Assembly: GCA_007258455.2 (NCBI GenBank)
Contig: VDFB02047230.1
Coordinates: 160,898,635 to 160,962,634, forward strand
Length of the DNA: 64,000 bases
Reading direction: 5' to 3'
Origin: Sequoia sempervirens
Lineage: Eukaryota; Streptophyta; Pinopsida; Cupressales; Cupressaceae
Shown here piece by piece: positions 1 through 11,457 of this stretch; within the stretch, counting starts at the first letter, position 1; the number at the start of each line of letters is the position of its first letter. The notes under the pieces were generated by a model. It did not search any database. It saw only the letters and a program-made list of their open reading frames with translations, and was not told where the DNA came from. The translations under genes were made by a program, and so were the position numbers.

Positions 1-1183
1 TCAACAAAGTGCTCAGGCTGGGACATATAGATTTCTTCTTCAAGATCACCATGAAGAAATGTTGTCTTCACATCCATCTGTTCAACGTCTAAGTCATAAG
101 CTGCTACAAGTGACAATAGAAATCTAATGGACGTCAGCTTTGCTACAGGAGAAAATATTTCCCCATAGTCAATTCCCTCTACCTGGGAATAACCCTTTGC
201 AACCAGTCGTGCTTTGTATTTTTCTACACTGCCATCTAGACCAATCTTTTTCTTAAAAACCCATTTATAGCCCACAGGTTTTCTGCCTTTAGGCAAGGGC
301 ACCAGACTCCAGGTTTCATTTTTATCTAATGACACCATTTCTTCCTTCATGGCTTTCAACCAAGAATTTGAATCAGACATTTTAATTGCCTCCTTTATAG
401 TCCCAGGCTCATCAATGCTAGAAATCAAGGCATAGACACAAGTAGAATCAATTAATGAGAACCCATACCTATCTGGTTGTTTCCTTTCTCGGGTTGACCT
501 CCTCACTGGCTGAGGCTGAGGTTTATCTTCTTCAGAGCTTTCAGAACTGCTTGAGCTCTCCTCAGTTTCAGGTATGTTTTGAATCTTCAATTCCTCTTTC
601 TCTGGTGTAGGAGGAATTGCTGCTACATCCTTACTATTTTCTGACTTTGTTTCTGACTGCAGATACAAGGTGGAAGGTTTCAACTCACGAAAGATTACAC
701 TTCTGCTATATACAACCTTCTTTGTAATATGATTCCAAAGCTTGTATCCTTTGATGTTAGCACTATAGCCAATAAAAATACACTTAACATCCTTGTTGTC
801 CAACTTAGATCTTTTTACATCCGACACATGAACATATGCTCCACAGCCAAAGACTCTAATATGTCTGAGAGAGGGCTTCTTACCAGACCATGCTTCCATA
901 GGTTTCTTATCAATAAGAGCAGAGTTTGGAGACCGATTAACTAAGTAACATGCAGTAGCAGTAGCTTCAGCCCATAACTTTTCTTCCAAACTAGCACTAC
1001 TAAGCATACTTCGTGCTCTCTCCATCACTGTCCTATTGAACCTTTCTGCAACTCCATTCTACTATGGAGTGTAAGGTGTAGTCTTGAATCTTTTGATTCC
1101 ATGGTCTTTACAGTATCTTTCAAATTCATCATAACAGAATTCACCGCCATTATCAGTCCTTAAGCATTTTATTGTTTTACCAG
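1..1183 (-). pseudogene. Copia pol fragment: integrase C-terminal half and reverse transcriptase N-terminus
   Basis: One minus frame (codons in phase with position 3) can be read from about 1180 to the window edge. It starts with the integrase core motif RTDNGGEF, passes the copia hallmark TPQQNG region, then the Ser/Glu-rich linker (SSSSSESSEED), and enters reverse transcriptase (WVFKKKIG, ARLVAKGYSQ, MDVKTTFLHGDLEEEIYM). The two Gln codons of TPQQNG at 1059-1064 are both TAG, stopping the frame. A 1-base deletion near 1184, compared with element B, separates this frame from the upstream integrase frame. The catalytic YVDD box lies beyond the window. It was part of a Gag-Pol polyprotein that made and integrated element cDNA. 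Confidence 0.9.
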
Positions 1184-2131
1184 TTAATTTTCAACAAGAT
1201 TTTTAAACTCCTTAAATCGACTGAACACTTCTGATTTACTTTTCAAAAAATATATAAATGCTCTTCTTGAATAATCATCAATGAACAACACATAGTATCT
1301 TGATTTAGACAAACAAGGAACATCTACTGGACCAAACACATCCGAATGAATATAGTCTAACAAACTAGAAGTTTTATGAGGATTGTCATAAAATGAAACA
1401 CGATGCTGCTTTCCATATATACAATGTTCATAGAATTCAAATTCTAGATTACAATCTTCAAGCCCCTCAACCAGGTTTTTGTTCTTCAAGGTCTTTAAAC
1501 CTTTTTCTCCTAAGTGGCCTAACCTATGATGCCAAAGCATAGTCTTTTCTACAGGAAGTGTAGAGTTTACATAATTAGGGACAATTCCCTCTTTACCTCC
1601 ACGAGCAACTTTCAGTGACTTTGAAGAGACACTGTTACAATGAACAACTTGTGCATCCAGCTTGTACAGGGTACCAATTCGAGCACCTCTAGCTAGCACC
1701 ATTGAACCTCTAGTCATCTTGCAACCACTTCCCGAGAACAAGACTTGTACTCCGATATCATTTAGCTTACTGATAGAAAGTAAATTTTGAGCCAGACCTG
1801 GTATGTGCATAACATCATTGATCCCCTTTATTCTTCCATCAGGGAATTGGATTCTGACTCTTCCACGACCAACAATTTCAAAGGTTGAATCACTCACCAA
1901 GTACACCTTTCCACCATTGTATTATTCATACTTTGTAAACCATTCTCTGTGAGATTTCATGTGGAACGATGCTCCAAAATCAATCAACCAGACATCATCT
2001 GATGCTTGAGTAGCCAAGGCTGCAATGAAGGCATCACCATCACTATGAGAAGAACCATTATCGAAAGATCCTTTCTTCTTCTTTTTCTCCTCTTTACAAT
2101 CCTTTCGGACATGACCGGGTTGCCCACAGTT
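1184..2131 (-). pseudogene. Copia protease, GAG-pre-integrase and integrase N-terminal part
   Basis: From 2131 downward the minus strand encodes the end of the gag zinc knuckle, an aspartic protease, the GAG-pre-integrase zinc motif (HHRLGHLGEKGL, then a C-x2-C-like pair written YEHCIYGKQH) and the integrase start (HSDVFGPV, FIDDYSRRAFIYF). A 240-residue open stretch spans 1184-1906. Upstream of it a TAA follows WFTKYE, so protease and integrase are now in separate pieces. The protease triad is DFGAS at 1967-1981, where active enzymes have D-S/T-G. In the integrase zinc region one expected Cys is Tyr. The frame ends at 1184 because of a 1-base deletion relative to element B. Confidence 0.9.
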
Positions 2132-2827
2132 TCAACACTTCACTTTGGACTTCTTGCCAAGAGACTTTGATCTCCCTTCTGATTTCGATTTGGACTTCTT
2201 GTCCTTCTTCTTGCCTTTCTCCTCTGACCTTCCTCTGACAGCAAGAGCCTCCTTCACCATCTCAGAAGATTTTCTTCTCATTTCTTCTGACAACAAAGAA
2301 CCAACAATATCTTTCATTTTGAAACTGGATGTTGTACTCCCAATAGCCATCACTAGATGATCCCATGAGTCTGGCAAAGAACATAATAGAAGCATACAAC
2401 AATATTCTTCTTCAATCTTTACACCAACAAATGTTAATTGTGCGAGCAGCATGTTAAATGCATTCAAATGATCAGCTACAGACCCTCCTTCTTGCATTCT
2501 CAAAGAGTAAAGCTTCTTTCTCAAGAATAGCTTATTCACCAAAGATTTCCCTTGATAAATAGACACCAGTCTCTTCCACAAGAGAGAAGCAAACTTCTCT
2601 TCATGCACATTGAGAAGAACTGAGTCATCCAAACATAGCCTTATCAGCCCCTTTGCTTTTCTATCTGCAAGGTCCCATTCTTATTGCTTCATGCCTGTAG
2701 GTTTAATTCCAAACATAGCAAGCCAAAAGTCTCGATATACTAAGAGATCCTCCATCTTTAGTTTCCACAATTCAAAGTTACTGCCATTGAATTTCTCTAT
2801 TTCAATCTTCCCAGATGAACTAGACAT
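2132..2827 (-). pseudogene. Copia gag (UBN2-type) with in-frame stops
   Basis: The start at 2827 gives MSSSSGKIEIEKFNGSNFELWK, the usual copia gag opening. It is followed by the UBN2-type capsid region (SLWKRLVSIYQGKSL, LRMQEGGSVADHLNAFN, LLLCSLPDSWDHLV) and a Lys-rich tail before the CCHC zinc knuckle. Codon 49 (2681-2683) is TAA. The Trp codon inside the knuckle (element B has C-W-N-C) is TGA at 2132-2134, which ends the longest open part (2132-2632). The other knuckle residues, reading C-x2-C-x4-H-x4-C, are still present just downstream. The protein packaged element RNA into virus-like particles. Confidence 0.9.
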
Positions 2828-2920
2828 CTTAATCTGTAAATAGAAATAACAATCTCTACAAAACTCCCACTGAATAGTATTGACTCAAAAAACCCAATAT
2901 ACCCCCAAGGATAACACAAC

Positions 2921-2939
2921 TGGCCAGGCTCTGATACCA
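2921..2939 (-). other. Primer binding site, initiator Met tRNA type
   Basis: On the minus strand this reads TGGTATCAGAGCCTGGCCA, two bases inside the 5' LTR. TGGTATCAGAGC is the standard plant copia primer site, complementary to the 3' end of initiator methionine tRNA. It fixes the LTR boundary and the element's orientation. Confidence 0.93.
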
Positions 2940-2941
2940 CT

Positions 2942-4455
2942 TGTAAGGAAAACTAGATGCGGAAAACAATTTTCCTAACATCAATACCTCAGGAAAGAAT
3001 GTAGAAGTACTTTTAAATTTTCAATTACAGTCTAATTGAGATGCACTATGAGACAGATTATAGAAACAGAGTATTTAGACAAACAGACACGAACACCAGA
3101 TATACATGGGAAAACCCTTACGGGAGAAAAATCCACCACGCCAAGAGAAATCACTTTGTATTACAGTAATCAAAGTTACATACAATTCCAAACTTATCTT
3201 TCTGGTGTCATTATACAGCAACATTCATCATGTACATTCTTCAAACAGAAAACTTTCAGGTTACAGCCTTTACAGATTTTAATCCTTCACTGATACAGTT
3301 TGAATTCTTCACACTTCACCATTGATCGAAATCTAATCCAACCACAAAACATCTATAATTTCCAACTATATCCATGGTGTTCCCTGACTGTCAAGCTCCC
3401 TCATAGAACCGTCACAACGAACAGACTCCTAGTCCACGTGATGCCACATCAGAAGTCATACACAGTCAACAAAATTTGAATTACATTGGCATCTTGGTGA
3501 GACACTAACAGTGTCTCGTCGATGCCACATTGACCCCTTACTGATGTCTCCAAGAGCCTCTGTAGTCGCCAAGATATTATATCAAGCTCCAATAGATATA
3601 TACAGTCATCACATAGTTATTCTGACTTATTGCTTTCGCCAGAAGATCATGGTGAAACACTAAGGTTATACCAAAGTTCCCATATCTACCGAGCACCCAA
3701 CGGAAGTCGGCAGGACTACTCCTATCACCAAGAGTTCATAGTGATATTCATATGCTACTCCGAAGTGTTCACCTATTGCCAGAACATTTGTCCGTCACCG
3801 AGAGAACTTACCGATTTATATATGTTTCAACGAAGACTGATTGTCGCTAAGAGTTACCCCGATAGCCATCGGCTATTGGAAAAAAAAATGCATATCGCTC
3901 ATACCCAATAACAAAACCTAAGAGTTATATTGATAACTCCCGAGTAGTCCCTGCCGGCATAGCTTTCTTCTATTGCTAAGACCTTTCCCAATAGCTTTGA
4001 GTTATACCGAAGATAACACTTAAGTCTTCCTAATGAAACAAAACAAGCAAACACTGTCGACATAACATTTTCTTTCGCGGTGACATCTTACCGAGTGAAT
4101 AAAGGTTATACCGAAGACATACATACACTATTGGTGAGAGATAAATGCTTCGCTGAGACATCTCTCTGAAAGTTGAAGCCACTCTGAAACTCTAGTCGCC
4201 AAGAGTTACGCCGATAAACAAATGAATGGCCTTTCGGCCAAATCTCTCCCGAGAGCTATGAGGTCATAGCGAATACACCAAGCTACAGCGATAGACTCCA
4301 CAGTGGACCTTTCAGCAAGACAATACCTAGGTCACAGTGATGTGTTTAGAATTTGATAAAACAAACTGCTAGTCAGCTAGACAATCAGAATGTCACACCG
4401 ACATTGCTCTAAAGGAGGTTTCAGCCCGTAATGTTTGAGGCACATATTTCCAACA
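2942..4455 (-). repeat. 5' LTR of copia element A (1514 bp)
   Basis: In element sense the LTR starts TGTTGGAAATATGTGCCTCA and ends TTTCCTTACA, with TG and CA termini. It matches the two LTRs of element B along its length. Its middle part (about 3480-4340) carries many degenerate copies of a short CG-containing motif (plus strand: TCGGCAAGAG or similar, then ACCGA about 10 bases on). As the 5' LTR it would have carried the promoter and the R region. Confidence 0.93.
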
Positions 4456-5528
4456 GAGTTGATATGATTAATTCAAACTCATGTCTCTCCATTGTACAAG
4501 CATATATAAATTTTGAATAAAATGATCAAGGGTTGTTTCATTCATCTCACTATTGTGGTGTGTATGATTCTTGTTTTAGGTTTAATTCAAGGAATTAATT
4601 AAAATGCTTGAATGGGATTGTAGGTGGATATGTTTTATATAAGGATTTGATAGGTAGTATTGGGTTAGAATACATATTGATGAGATTGTAAAGCAATTCT
4701 ATGAAGGATCTTATATGTTATGTGTTAAATTTTTCATAAACCCTTAGATGCTTATAAATTTGATTCCTCCAATGGATATATGGCACTAATCTAAGCTGTA
4801 CTTATTCGTATGGTTGAGTATTTGATTGCCTTTACCTAGAGCTTGCTAAAAATTGCAAATCAATGACTATCTTATACTGTGAAATGTTGTTGTAGTTATC
4901 TCATGCTCCAAATAGTTGATATTATTGATAAACAACCAATTCTATTTAGTATTATCTTATTATATTGAGCTATTAAATGAGATTATCTGTTGTTGTTAAT
5001 GTTGTTTATGGTGATGGTGCGGAGGTTGTAAACGCATTAAGGGATCACCTTCTTGGGTCTTGTAGAACCCAAAGTGTAGGAGGTATTTCAAATCCTCGTT
5101 AGTTGGTCCAGGTCCTTTGAGCTGCCCTTTATTGGAATTAGCAATTCCATATGTAGATTAGAAGATCAACCTGCTTACTATAAAAACAACAAACACCTTG
5201 CATATGTTTGTGGTGGAGGTATTAAAGAAGAATTGTATGCCTCTATTTCCATTCATTAGATCTACCTTTGCCTAGCATATACTTGGGCTAAGTCTACAAT
5301 TGCTTCAGACTCATGCGATGAGGGCTATGTGTGATGAAATCCTAGACCTCAACCAAGATGTGGGTAGATTATGGGAGTTTTACCAAGACCTAAGGCTAGT
5401 GGATAAAAATGTGAAAGACTAAGCTATTTTATTTTTTGTCTTATCTTATACCATTTTATGAGAATGGGGGTGACAAACTTACAATACTCTTTGCCCCTTG
5501 GTCATTGATTTTCCCTGAGTTCCCTCAA
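4456..5528. other. No gene recognised
   Basis: This is the flank into which element A inserted. No long open frame or known motif is seen on either strand. A purine-rich run followed by TGACAAAC near 5464-5478 could be a polypurine tract and LTR start, but no partner LTR was found. Confidence 0.4.
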
Positions 5529-5948
5529 CCTCATCCTCGACGCTAGTATTGACCTTGTTTTCACTCCTCCAAACTCTTCCTCAGCACTGATATTGACCTT
5601 GTTTTCACTCCTCCAAACTCTTCGTCAGCACTGGTATTAACCTTTTTTTAACTCCAAACTCTTCCTCGGCACTGGTATTGACCTTGTTTTCACTCCTCCA
5701 AACTCTTCCTTGATGCTGATATTGAACTTTTTTTCACTCCTCAAAACTCTTCATCAACACTGGTATTGACCTTTTTTTAACTCTAAACTCTTCTTCAGTG
5801 CAGGTATTGACCTTGTTTTCACTACTCCAAACTCTTCCTCGGTGCTGGCATTTACCTTGTTTTCACTACTCCAAACTCTTATTTTGCATTGGAATCGACC
5901 TTGTTTTCACTACTCCAAACTCTTCCTCGGCGCTGGTATTGACCTTTA
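5529..5948. repeat. 44-bp minisatellite, about nine degenerate copies
   Basis: The unit is roughly AAACTCTTCCTCGGCGCTGG followed by TATTGACCTTGTTTTCACTC and CTCC, 44 bases. Copies vary by substitutions and small length changes (some have TTTTTTTAACTC instead of TTGTTTTCACTCC). Open frames across it, such as 5798-6004, are only translations of the repeat. Confidence 0.9.
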
Positions 5949-6424
5949 ACTTCTCCAATTTGACAAGCTACAACCTGGTTTCATTAGGTTTTAATGTATG
6001 TTAATTAAGTTTGAAAAGTTTGGTGCCATTTAGGTAGGTTTTAATATTCTACAATATAGATAAGTATATATTAGCTATATTTTACATAATAAATAATATA
6101 ATTATTCAACTTATTATAATTATATATTATATTCTTTAACAAAATGATTAAATACGTATAAAATTATTATAATTAATAATTAATAATAAGTATATTTTTA
6201 TATAATACAAAATATAATTAATATAATATATATTGAATATAATAGTAGTATACATTAATATGAGAGAGAGAAACTAAATTTTGATTGGTTGTTTCATGTC
6301 AATAATCCAAGGATGGCATGTGTCATTGGGGAGTTATGCTCAAGGTAGCATGCCATTTGATTAAAAATATGAGAATTCTCCTTTAAGACCTCTTCAATGT
6401 ACCCATTACACACTTAAGGAGACA
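5949..6424. other. AT-rich spacer
   Basis: After the minisatellite comes a very AT-rich stretch (about 6040-6260) made largely of TAATATA-like words, then unremarkable sequence. No gene is seen. Confidence 0.5.
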
Positions 6425-6945
6425 GATAAATATAGGGAAGAAAATATAGAGAGAGAGGGAGATAATGACAAACATATAAATAGAAAGGGAGACAAAGAGA
6501 TAGAGAGGGGTAGAGAGATAAAGAGATAAGGATGAATAGATAGAGATATAGGCAGGGTGATTGATATATCTCAAAATCTCCCACTATCTATGTCACTCCT
6601 TCCTCTTCCCCCCTCTATCTATTGAGATATCTCTCCCTCTCCCCCCTTTCTCTCTCATTCACTCCATCTCTCCCTCCATCTCTCCTGCTCTATATCTCTA
6701 TCTCTATTTCTCTTTTTATCTCCCTCTCACTCCTCTCTCTCTCTTTCTATCTATATCCCTTTCTCTCCCCTCTCTCTATCTCCTCCTCTCTATCTTCACC
6801 ATCTCTCCTCCCTATCCCCTATCCATCGAATTCTATCTCCACCTCTCTTCCTTTCTCTTCCATATATCTCCATCTCTCTTACTCTTCCCATATATCTCTC
6901 TCTCTATCTTTCTCTCCCCATCTATCTCTATCTCCCCATATATTA
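6425..6945. repeat. GA-rich tract followed by CT-rich tract (inverted simple repeats)
   Basis: From 6425 to 6560 the plus strand is GA-rich (AGAGAGAGGGAG, GAGATAGAGAG). From about 6590 to 6945 it is CT-rich (CTCTCCCTCT, TATCTCTATCTC). The two halves are roughly complementary and could pair. The 60- to 130-residue open frames rich in Ser, Leu, Pro and Ile on both strands are artefacts of this composition. Confidence 0.9.
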
Positions 6946-7944
6946 ACTAAGAAGCCATTCACGCATACACTAGTATATGTTGGTAAAACTATAATAGTGT
7001 TTTATTAAACTATAAGTAACACTTATCTTTCTAATGTCAAGCCTTCTTATAAAAATAGTTTTTATTAAACTATAAGTAGATTATTGTCACCACTCTTCAT
7101 TCAACATGAAATGCCAAATGTAGTAATTGTTTTGTTGCTTTTTTCAAGTTTCATTAACCAAGCTATTTACTGGGTTGAATAAAGTTGTGTTATGACCCTT
7201 CATCTCTTTAAAATAATTAGACAATATTAGCGAGATCAGGAAGGGGAGAAAACCAAACTCCTTCAAAATAGGGTAGTTGTGGGTTTGTTGGTTTTCTTTG
7301 TATACTATATACTTAGTTCCTCTAGGATAAATAAGTAACTTTAGATCATTTTCTTAGTTGTGTATCCTAACTAATATAGAGTAATCTTTTTCATTTTAAT
7401 TTGACTACTACATAATAGTTTATGTGTTGAAAGAATTGTTTCCATTCTTTGTAGTTTTTACATTGGAATACAAATCATATTTAATTTCATGCCAATATAC
7501 TTCTTTCATTAAGATATTTGTTTGAAATAAGTGCTTCATAACCCATCTAATCAAATCATAATTAACCTATCAAAAAGGCAATAGGAATTTTCTAAAGAAA
7601 ACAACACTTGACCCAATCATAAGTGTATGGCCTTTCGGAGAAAGGAGTGATCCACCTTAGCAATAAAAACTACCTAATTTAGACCAAGGTATGTGCAGGA
7701 TCATGATGGGCCAAAAAGTGGAAACATGAAAAATGTAGCATTTTGAACTCGCCAAAAAAGGAAAAAATCTTGAGTTGACTTTTTTTTGGGTTGGTTGTTA
7801 GTACATTGCTCCAATACAATTCCCAAGCCAAAGTACTACAAATTGGATATCCAATTCGTGTCTAATATCTAGTTGATTTTTTTTTTTAAATGTAATATTT
7901 TGGTGCTATAAATTGATATCCTGATTTTGCAATACATAACCCAA
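6946..7944. other. No gene recognised
   Basis: AT-rich single-copy-looking sequence with no open frame of note, no recognised domain and no repeat structure visible by eye. Confidence 0.4.
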
Positions 7945-9365
7945 GAGTAATTAGAGAGGAGAAAGGGGGAGAGAGAGAGAGAGGGAGAGAGAGAGAGGGG
8001 GGAAAGGAGAGGGAAATGAGAGAGAGGGAGAGGGGGAAAGGGATATATATACAGAGAGAGAGAGAGAATCTAGGGAGGGGAAGGGAGGGGGAAGAGTGCT
8101 GAGGGTAGAAGGTCTAAGGATTTAGGGTTTAAGGCTATGGTTGAGGGGTAGGAGGGAGAGACCTGAGAGAGAGAGATGGAGGGAGTGAGAGATAAAGGAA
8201 TGGAGGGTTAAGGGTAGAGGGTGAGGGTTTAAGGGGTTGGTTGGTTTAGGCTTAAGGGAGAGAGATAGAGGAGGAGGAGGAGGAGTGAGAGAAACAAGAG
8301 AGGGAGAGGAGGCAGGATACTGAAGATAATTTGGATGAGAGAGAGAGAAAGGAGGCAGGGAGAGAGATAGAGGGAGGAGTGAGTGACAGAAGACCTAAGA
8401 GAGGAGAAGGGTAGGAGGAGATAATTTGAGATAGAGAGAGAGGGACAGTGGGGAGAGAGATAAAGGAAAGGAGGGTTAAGGGTAGAGGATAGAGGGTCAA
8501 GGGGTTAAGGCTCTATGGTCTAGGGGCCTAGGGTTAAGGGAGAGAGACAGAGGAGGAGTGAGTGAGAGAGACCCAAGAGAGGGAGAGAGAGAGGGGGTAG
8601 GATATTGAAGGATACTTGAGAGAGAGAGAGAGGGAGTGGGAGAGAGATAGAGGGAGGGTTAAAGGAAGAGGGTAGATGGTTTTAAGGGTTTAGGATTAAG
8701 GGTGGAGGGGAGAGAGATAGAGGGAGTGAGTGAGTAAGAGAAAGACCTAAGAGAGGGAGAAGGGGTAGGAGGGGGAGACTTGAGATAGAGTGAGTGAGTG
8801 ATTGAGAGAGAGACCTCAAATAGGGAGTGGTGCTAGGAGGGAGAGACTTGAGAGAGAGAGATAAAGGAAGGGAGGGTTAAGGGGAGAGAGATAGAGGGAG
8901 TGAGTGAGTGAGAGAGAGACTTAAGAGAGGGAGAGGGGGTAGGATATTGAAGATACTTGAGAGAGAGAGAGAGGGAGGGAATTGGAGAGAGATAAAGGAA
9001 GGGATGGTTAAGGGTACAAGGTAGATGGTTTAAGGGTTTAGGGTTAAGGGTGGAGGGGAGTAAGATAGAGGGGAGGAGGAGTGAGAGCAGCAAGAGAGGG
9101 AGAAGGGGCAGGGAGGAGAGGACTTGGAGATAAAGCAAGGAGTGAGTGAGAACCCAGAGAGGAGGAAGCAGGAGGGGAGAGACGGAGAGAGATATAGAGA
9201 TAAAGGGAGGGAGGGTAAAGGTAGAGGGTAGAGGGGTTTGGCCGGGTTTGGCAGAGGGAAGAGAGACAGAGGGAGTGGGAGGAGGAGAGAGAGACAGAGA
9301 GACCCGAGAGAGGGAGAGAGGGGCAGAGGGAGAGACGGAGGAGCCAGAGAGGGTAGAGGGTTTAA
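7945..9365. repeat. 1.4-kb polypurine array with telomere-like words
   Basis: The plus strand is almost entirely purine: GAGAGAGAGGGAG blocks alternate with GGGTTTAAGG, TTTAGGGTTAAGGG and AGGATATTGAAGATACTTGA. The last word recurs at about 8314, 8599 and 8941, giving a higher-order period of roughly 290-340 bp. Ser/Pro/Leu-rich minus-strand frames (for example 8833-9462) and Arg/Glu/Gly-rich plus-strand frames are composition artefacts. Confidence 0.92.
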
Positions 9366-10844
9366 GGGCTAATGGTTTAGGGTTTATGGTTATGGGGTGT
9401 GATGGAACTTCAAAGTTTTGTTCTTTGTGTTTTATTTTATCCTGCCTTGTGTCTCTGGTCATCTATGGTGTTTGGGAAAAGCCTAAGGTTGGTGTTTTAC
9501 CTTCATCTTCATGTAAAACCCTAGTTTTCATCTTACACCTTGGATGGGATCTTGGGAATGCTTTAAACTGACTTAAGCCCCATCGCTTTGTCTAGGTTGG
9601 GCCTCCTTTTGTTTTATTGTTTTATTTCCTTCGCCTGACTTTATTTTTCCTAAATCCTTTGTTGGTCTCGTGTTCCCTCATTAAAACAACTTCTGTCATT
9701 GATTTTCATCAACCTAGTGATGTCCCCTTATTCCTTTAGGGGAGAGGGTCCAATAGCCATGCAAGCTAACTTTCTCAGCATGTAGCAATTGACTGGAATA
9801 TCGTAGAACCTTCATTTTTTTTTTGAAATGTAGACTGGTCTCTTATTTATCTATAACTAAGGTTTGGAGGAGCGACTCATCATGCCACTCCCCACATCAA
9901 CAGATATTTTAAGAAGTGTCTAAAATTTGAACTTTTAAAGGTTCGACCAAAACTTAATCATGGAACGCCCAATAGTTGAACAAAAAAAAAATCATTTGTT
10001 GCTTGTAGAATATGATATTTTTATTTAAATTAAAATTAATATACAAGCTAAGTGGACCAAATACTTATTGATAACCATAAATATTTGATATCTCTACATT
10101 TTATAAATTCAACACATATGGACTAATAGTTGAACACAAAACATCTATTTTTTGTTATAAAAACAACACATAATGATTTAAAATACAACTTATATTGAAC
10201 AAAAATGGACCGATAGTTGAACACTAATTTTTTTTGAAAATCCTTCACATTTAATGGGAAAATACATGTTATTTATTGTGCTCACCTTTTATATTTGTGA
10301 TAGGACAAACTATTAATATAAAATTATCCAATGCTTGTACATTCCTACCCCAATTGTTGTACGCATAAGAACAATAATTTTTCACTATGATAACAATACT
10401 TGTTTCAATGAGTGTCTTATTTTATTAAATGGGCATTTTATTTTTTAAATGATATACTTATAGTGGAAAGTTGTGATATTTTATTTGAAACAAAAAAAAA
10501 ACTTATTTCATTTCTTCATGAATGTATTTATGTTTTTTTCATATAACATTTAGAGGTTCTCATATGTTCAAGTATGGGTCCATTTTTTATCAACATTTAG
10601 TTTTTTCTTTATTTACATTTGGACTGTTTATTTACAATATATAGTATAAATATGTGGTAAGATTGGGTACTATCATCACAATTAAGTGCGCCCTCTCCCC
10701 TAATAATTTTTTTTATTTTGCACCCCCAATGACTACTGGGCCCTCTCCCCTAATAAATGTTTTTATTTTGTAGAGGGACAAGTTCACATGGTCGTAGATC
10801 AGTCATCGTGTGATCTCAACCATTCTTCGCCATCCTGCGATGAA
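9366..10844. other. No gene recognised
   Basis: Ordinary AT-rich sequence. A 17-base word (GCCCTCTCCCCTAATAA) occurs twice about 50 bases apart near 10689 and 10739. No domain or usable open frame is seen. Confidence 0.4.
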
Positions 10845-11400
10845 CCCACCAGTTGATCGCAATATCATGGGCGAGCACCACGTGTCTCATCCGGTGAAGT
10901 TGAAGGAATGATAAATAATTTGATGCGTCTTTAATACATTATGTCATAGAAAGGTAGAAAGGTAGAAAGGAGCTCTATGGTTAATAACAAGGGTGGAAAC
11001 TATGTTGAATGAATAGGATTGTCGATGTTTGAGATCCACGGTTGCCTTCCATCACATGATCAAAATTTTGTGAGGTCTTTATTGATTGTGATATGATGAG
11101 CGAGCACCACGTGTCTCATCCGGTGAAGCCAAAAGAATGATAAATACTTTGATGCATTTTTAATAGATTATGTCACGGGTTACTAAAGCAGTTATAAGAT
11201 GCATCTGTTTTAAATCAATAGAGATGTTAAAATATTGGTAGAAAGTTGCTTGATGGTTAATAACAAGGCTAGTGACTGTGTTGAACAAACAAGATTGCCG
11301 ATGGTTGAGATCCACGGTTGCCCACCATCGCATGATCAAAAGTTGCGATTTCTTTATTGATTGCGATATCACGAGTGGATGCCACGTGGATCTCCTTGGC
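10845..11400. repeat. Tandem duplication with 230-270 bp period
   Basis: Blocks containing GAGCACCACGTGTCTCATCC recur at 10873 and 11102, with a diverged version (GAGTGGATGCCACGTGGATC) at 11373. Each is followed by AATGATAAATA, GATGCRTTTTTAATA, GGTTAATAACAAGG and GAGATCCACGGTTGCC. About 2.3 diverged copies are present. Each carries a CACGTG palindrome or a close variant. Confidence 0.85.
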
Positions 11401-11457
11401 AATGAGTAGTATGGTAATAAATTGATATATTTATTTTATTTTATTTATTAAATACTT

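Larger units (their letters stand above)
1..4455 (-). mobile_element. Ty1-copia retrotransposon A, 5' part, cut by window edge
   Basis: On the minus strand the order is 5' LTR (2942-4455), primer binding site, gag, protease, integrase and start of reverse transcriptase. This is the Ty1-copia order, in which integrase precedes reverse transcriptase. The reverse transcriptase runs off the left edge, so the 3' LTR and left target duplication are not visible. The LTR and internal sequence match element B (20852-27964) closely enough to be one family. Gag has an in-frame stop, the protease motif is mutated, and integrase has a 1-base deletion and two stops, so the copy is dead. The 5 bases after the LTR (4456-4460) read GAGTT, but their partner is outside the window. 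Confidence 0.95.

Noticed and set aside
3480..4340. Possible CRISPR-like array of short repeats in the LTR
   Set aside because: Repeats are degenerate, spacing is irregular, and the block is part of a plant LTR repeated in elements A and B.
6383..7008. Open frames of 63-129 codons rich in Leu, Ser, Ile and Tyr on both strands
   Set aside because: Translations of GA/CT simple repeats; overlapping frames on both strands stay open for the same compositional reason.
8252..9571. Frames up to 209 codons (Ser/Pro/Leu-rich minus, Arg/Glu/Gly-rich plus)
   Set aside because: Produced by the polypurine array; no conserved motif or start context.
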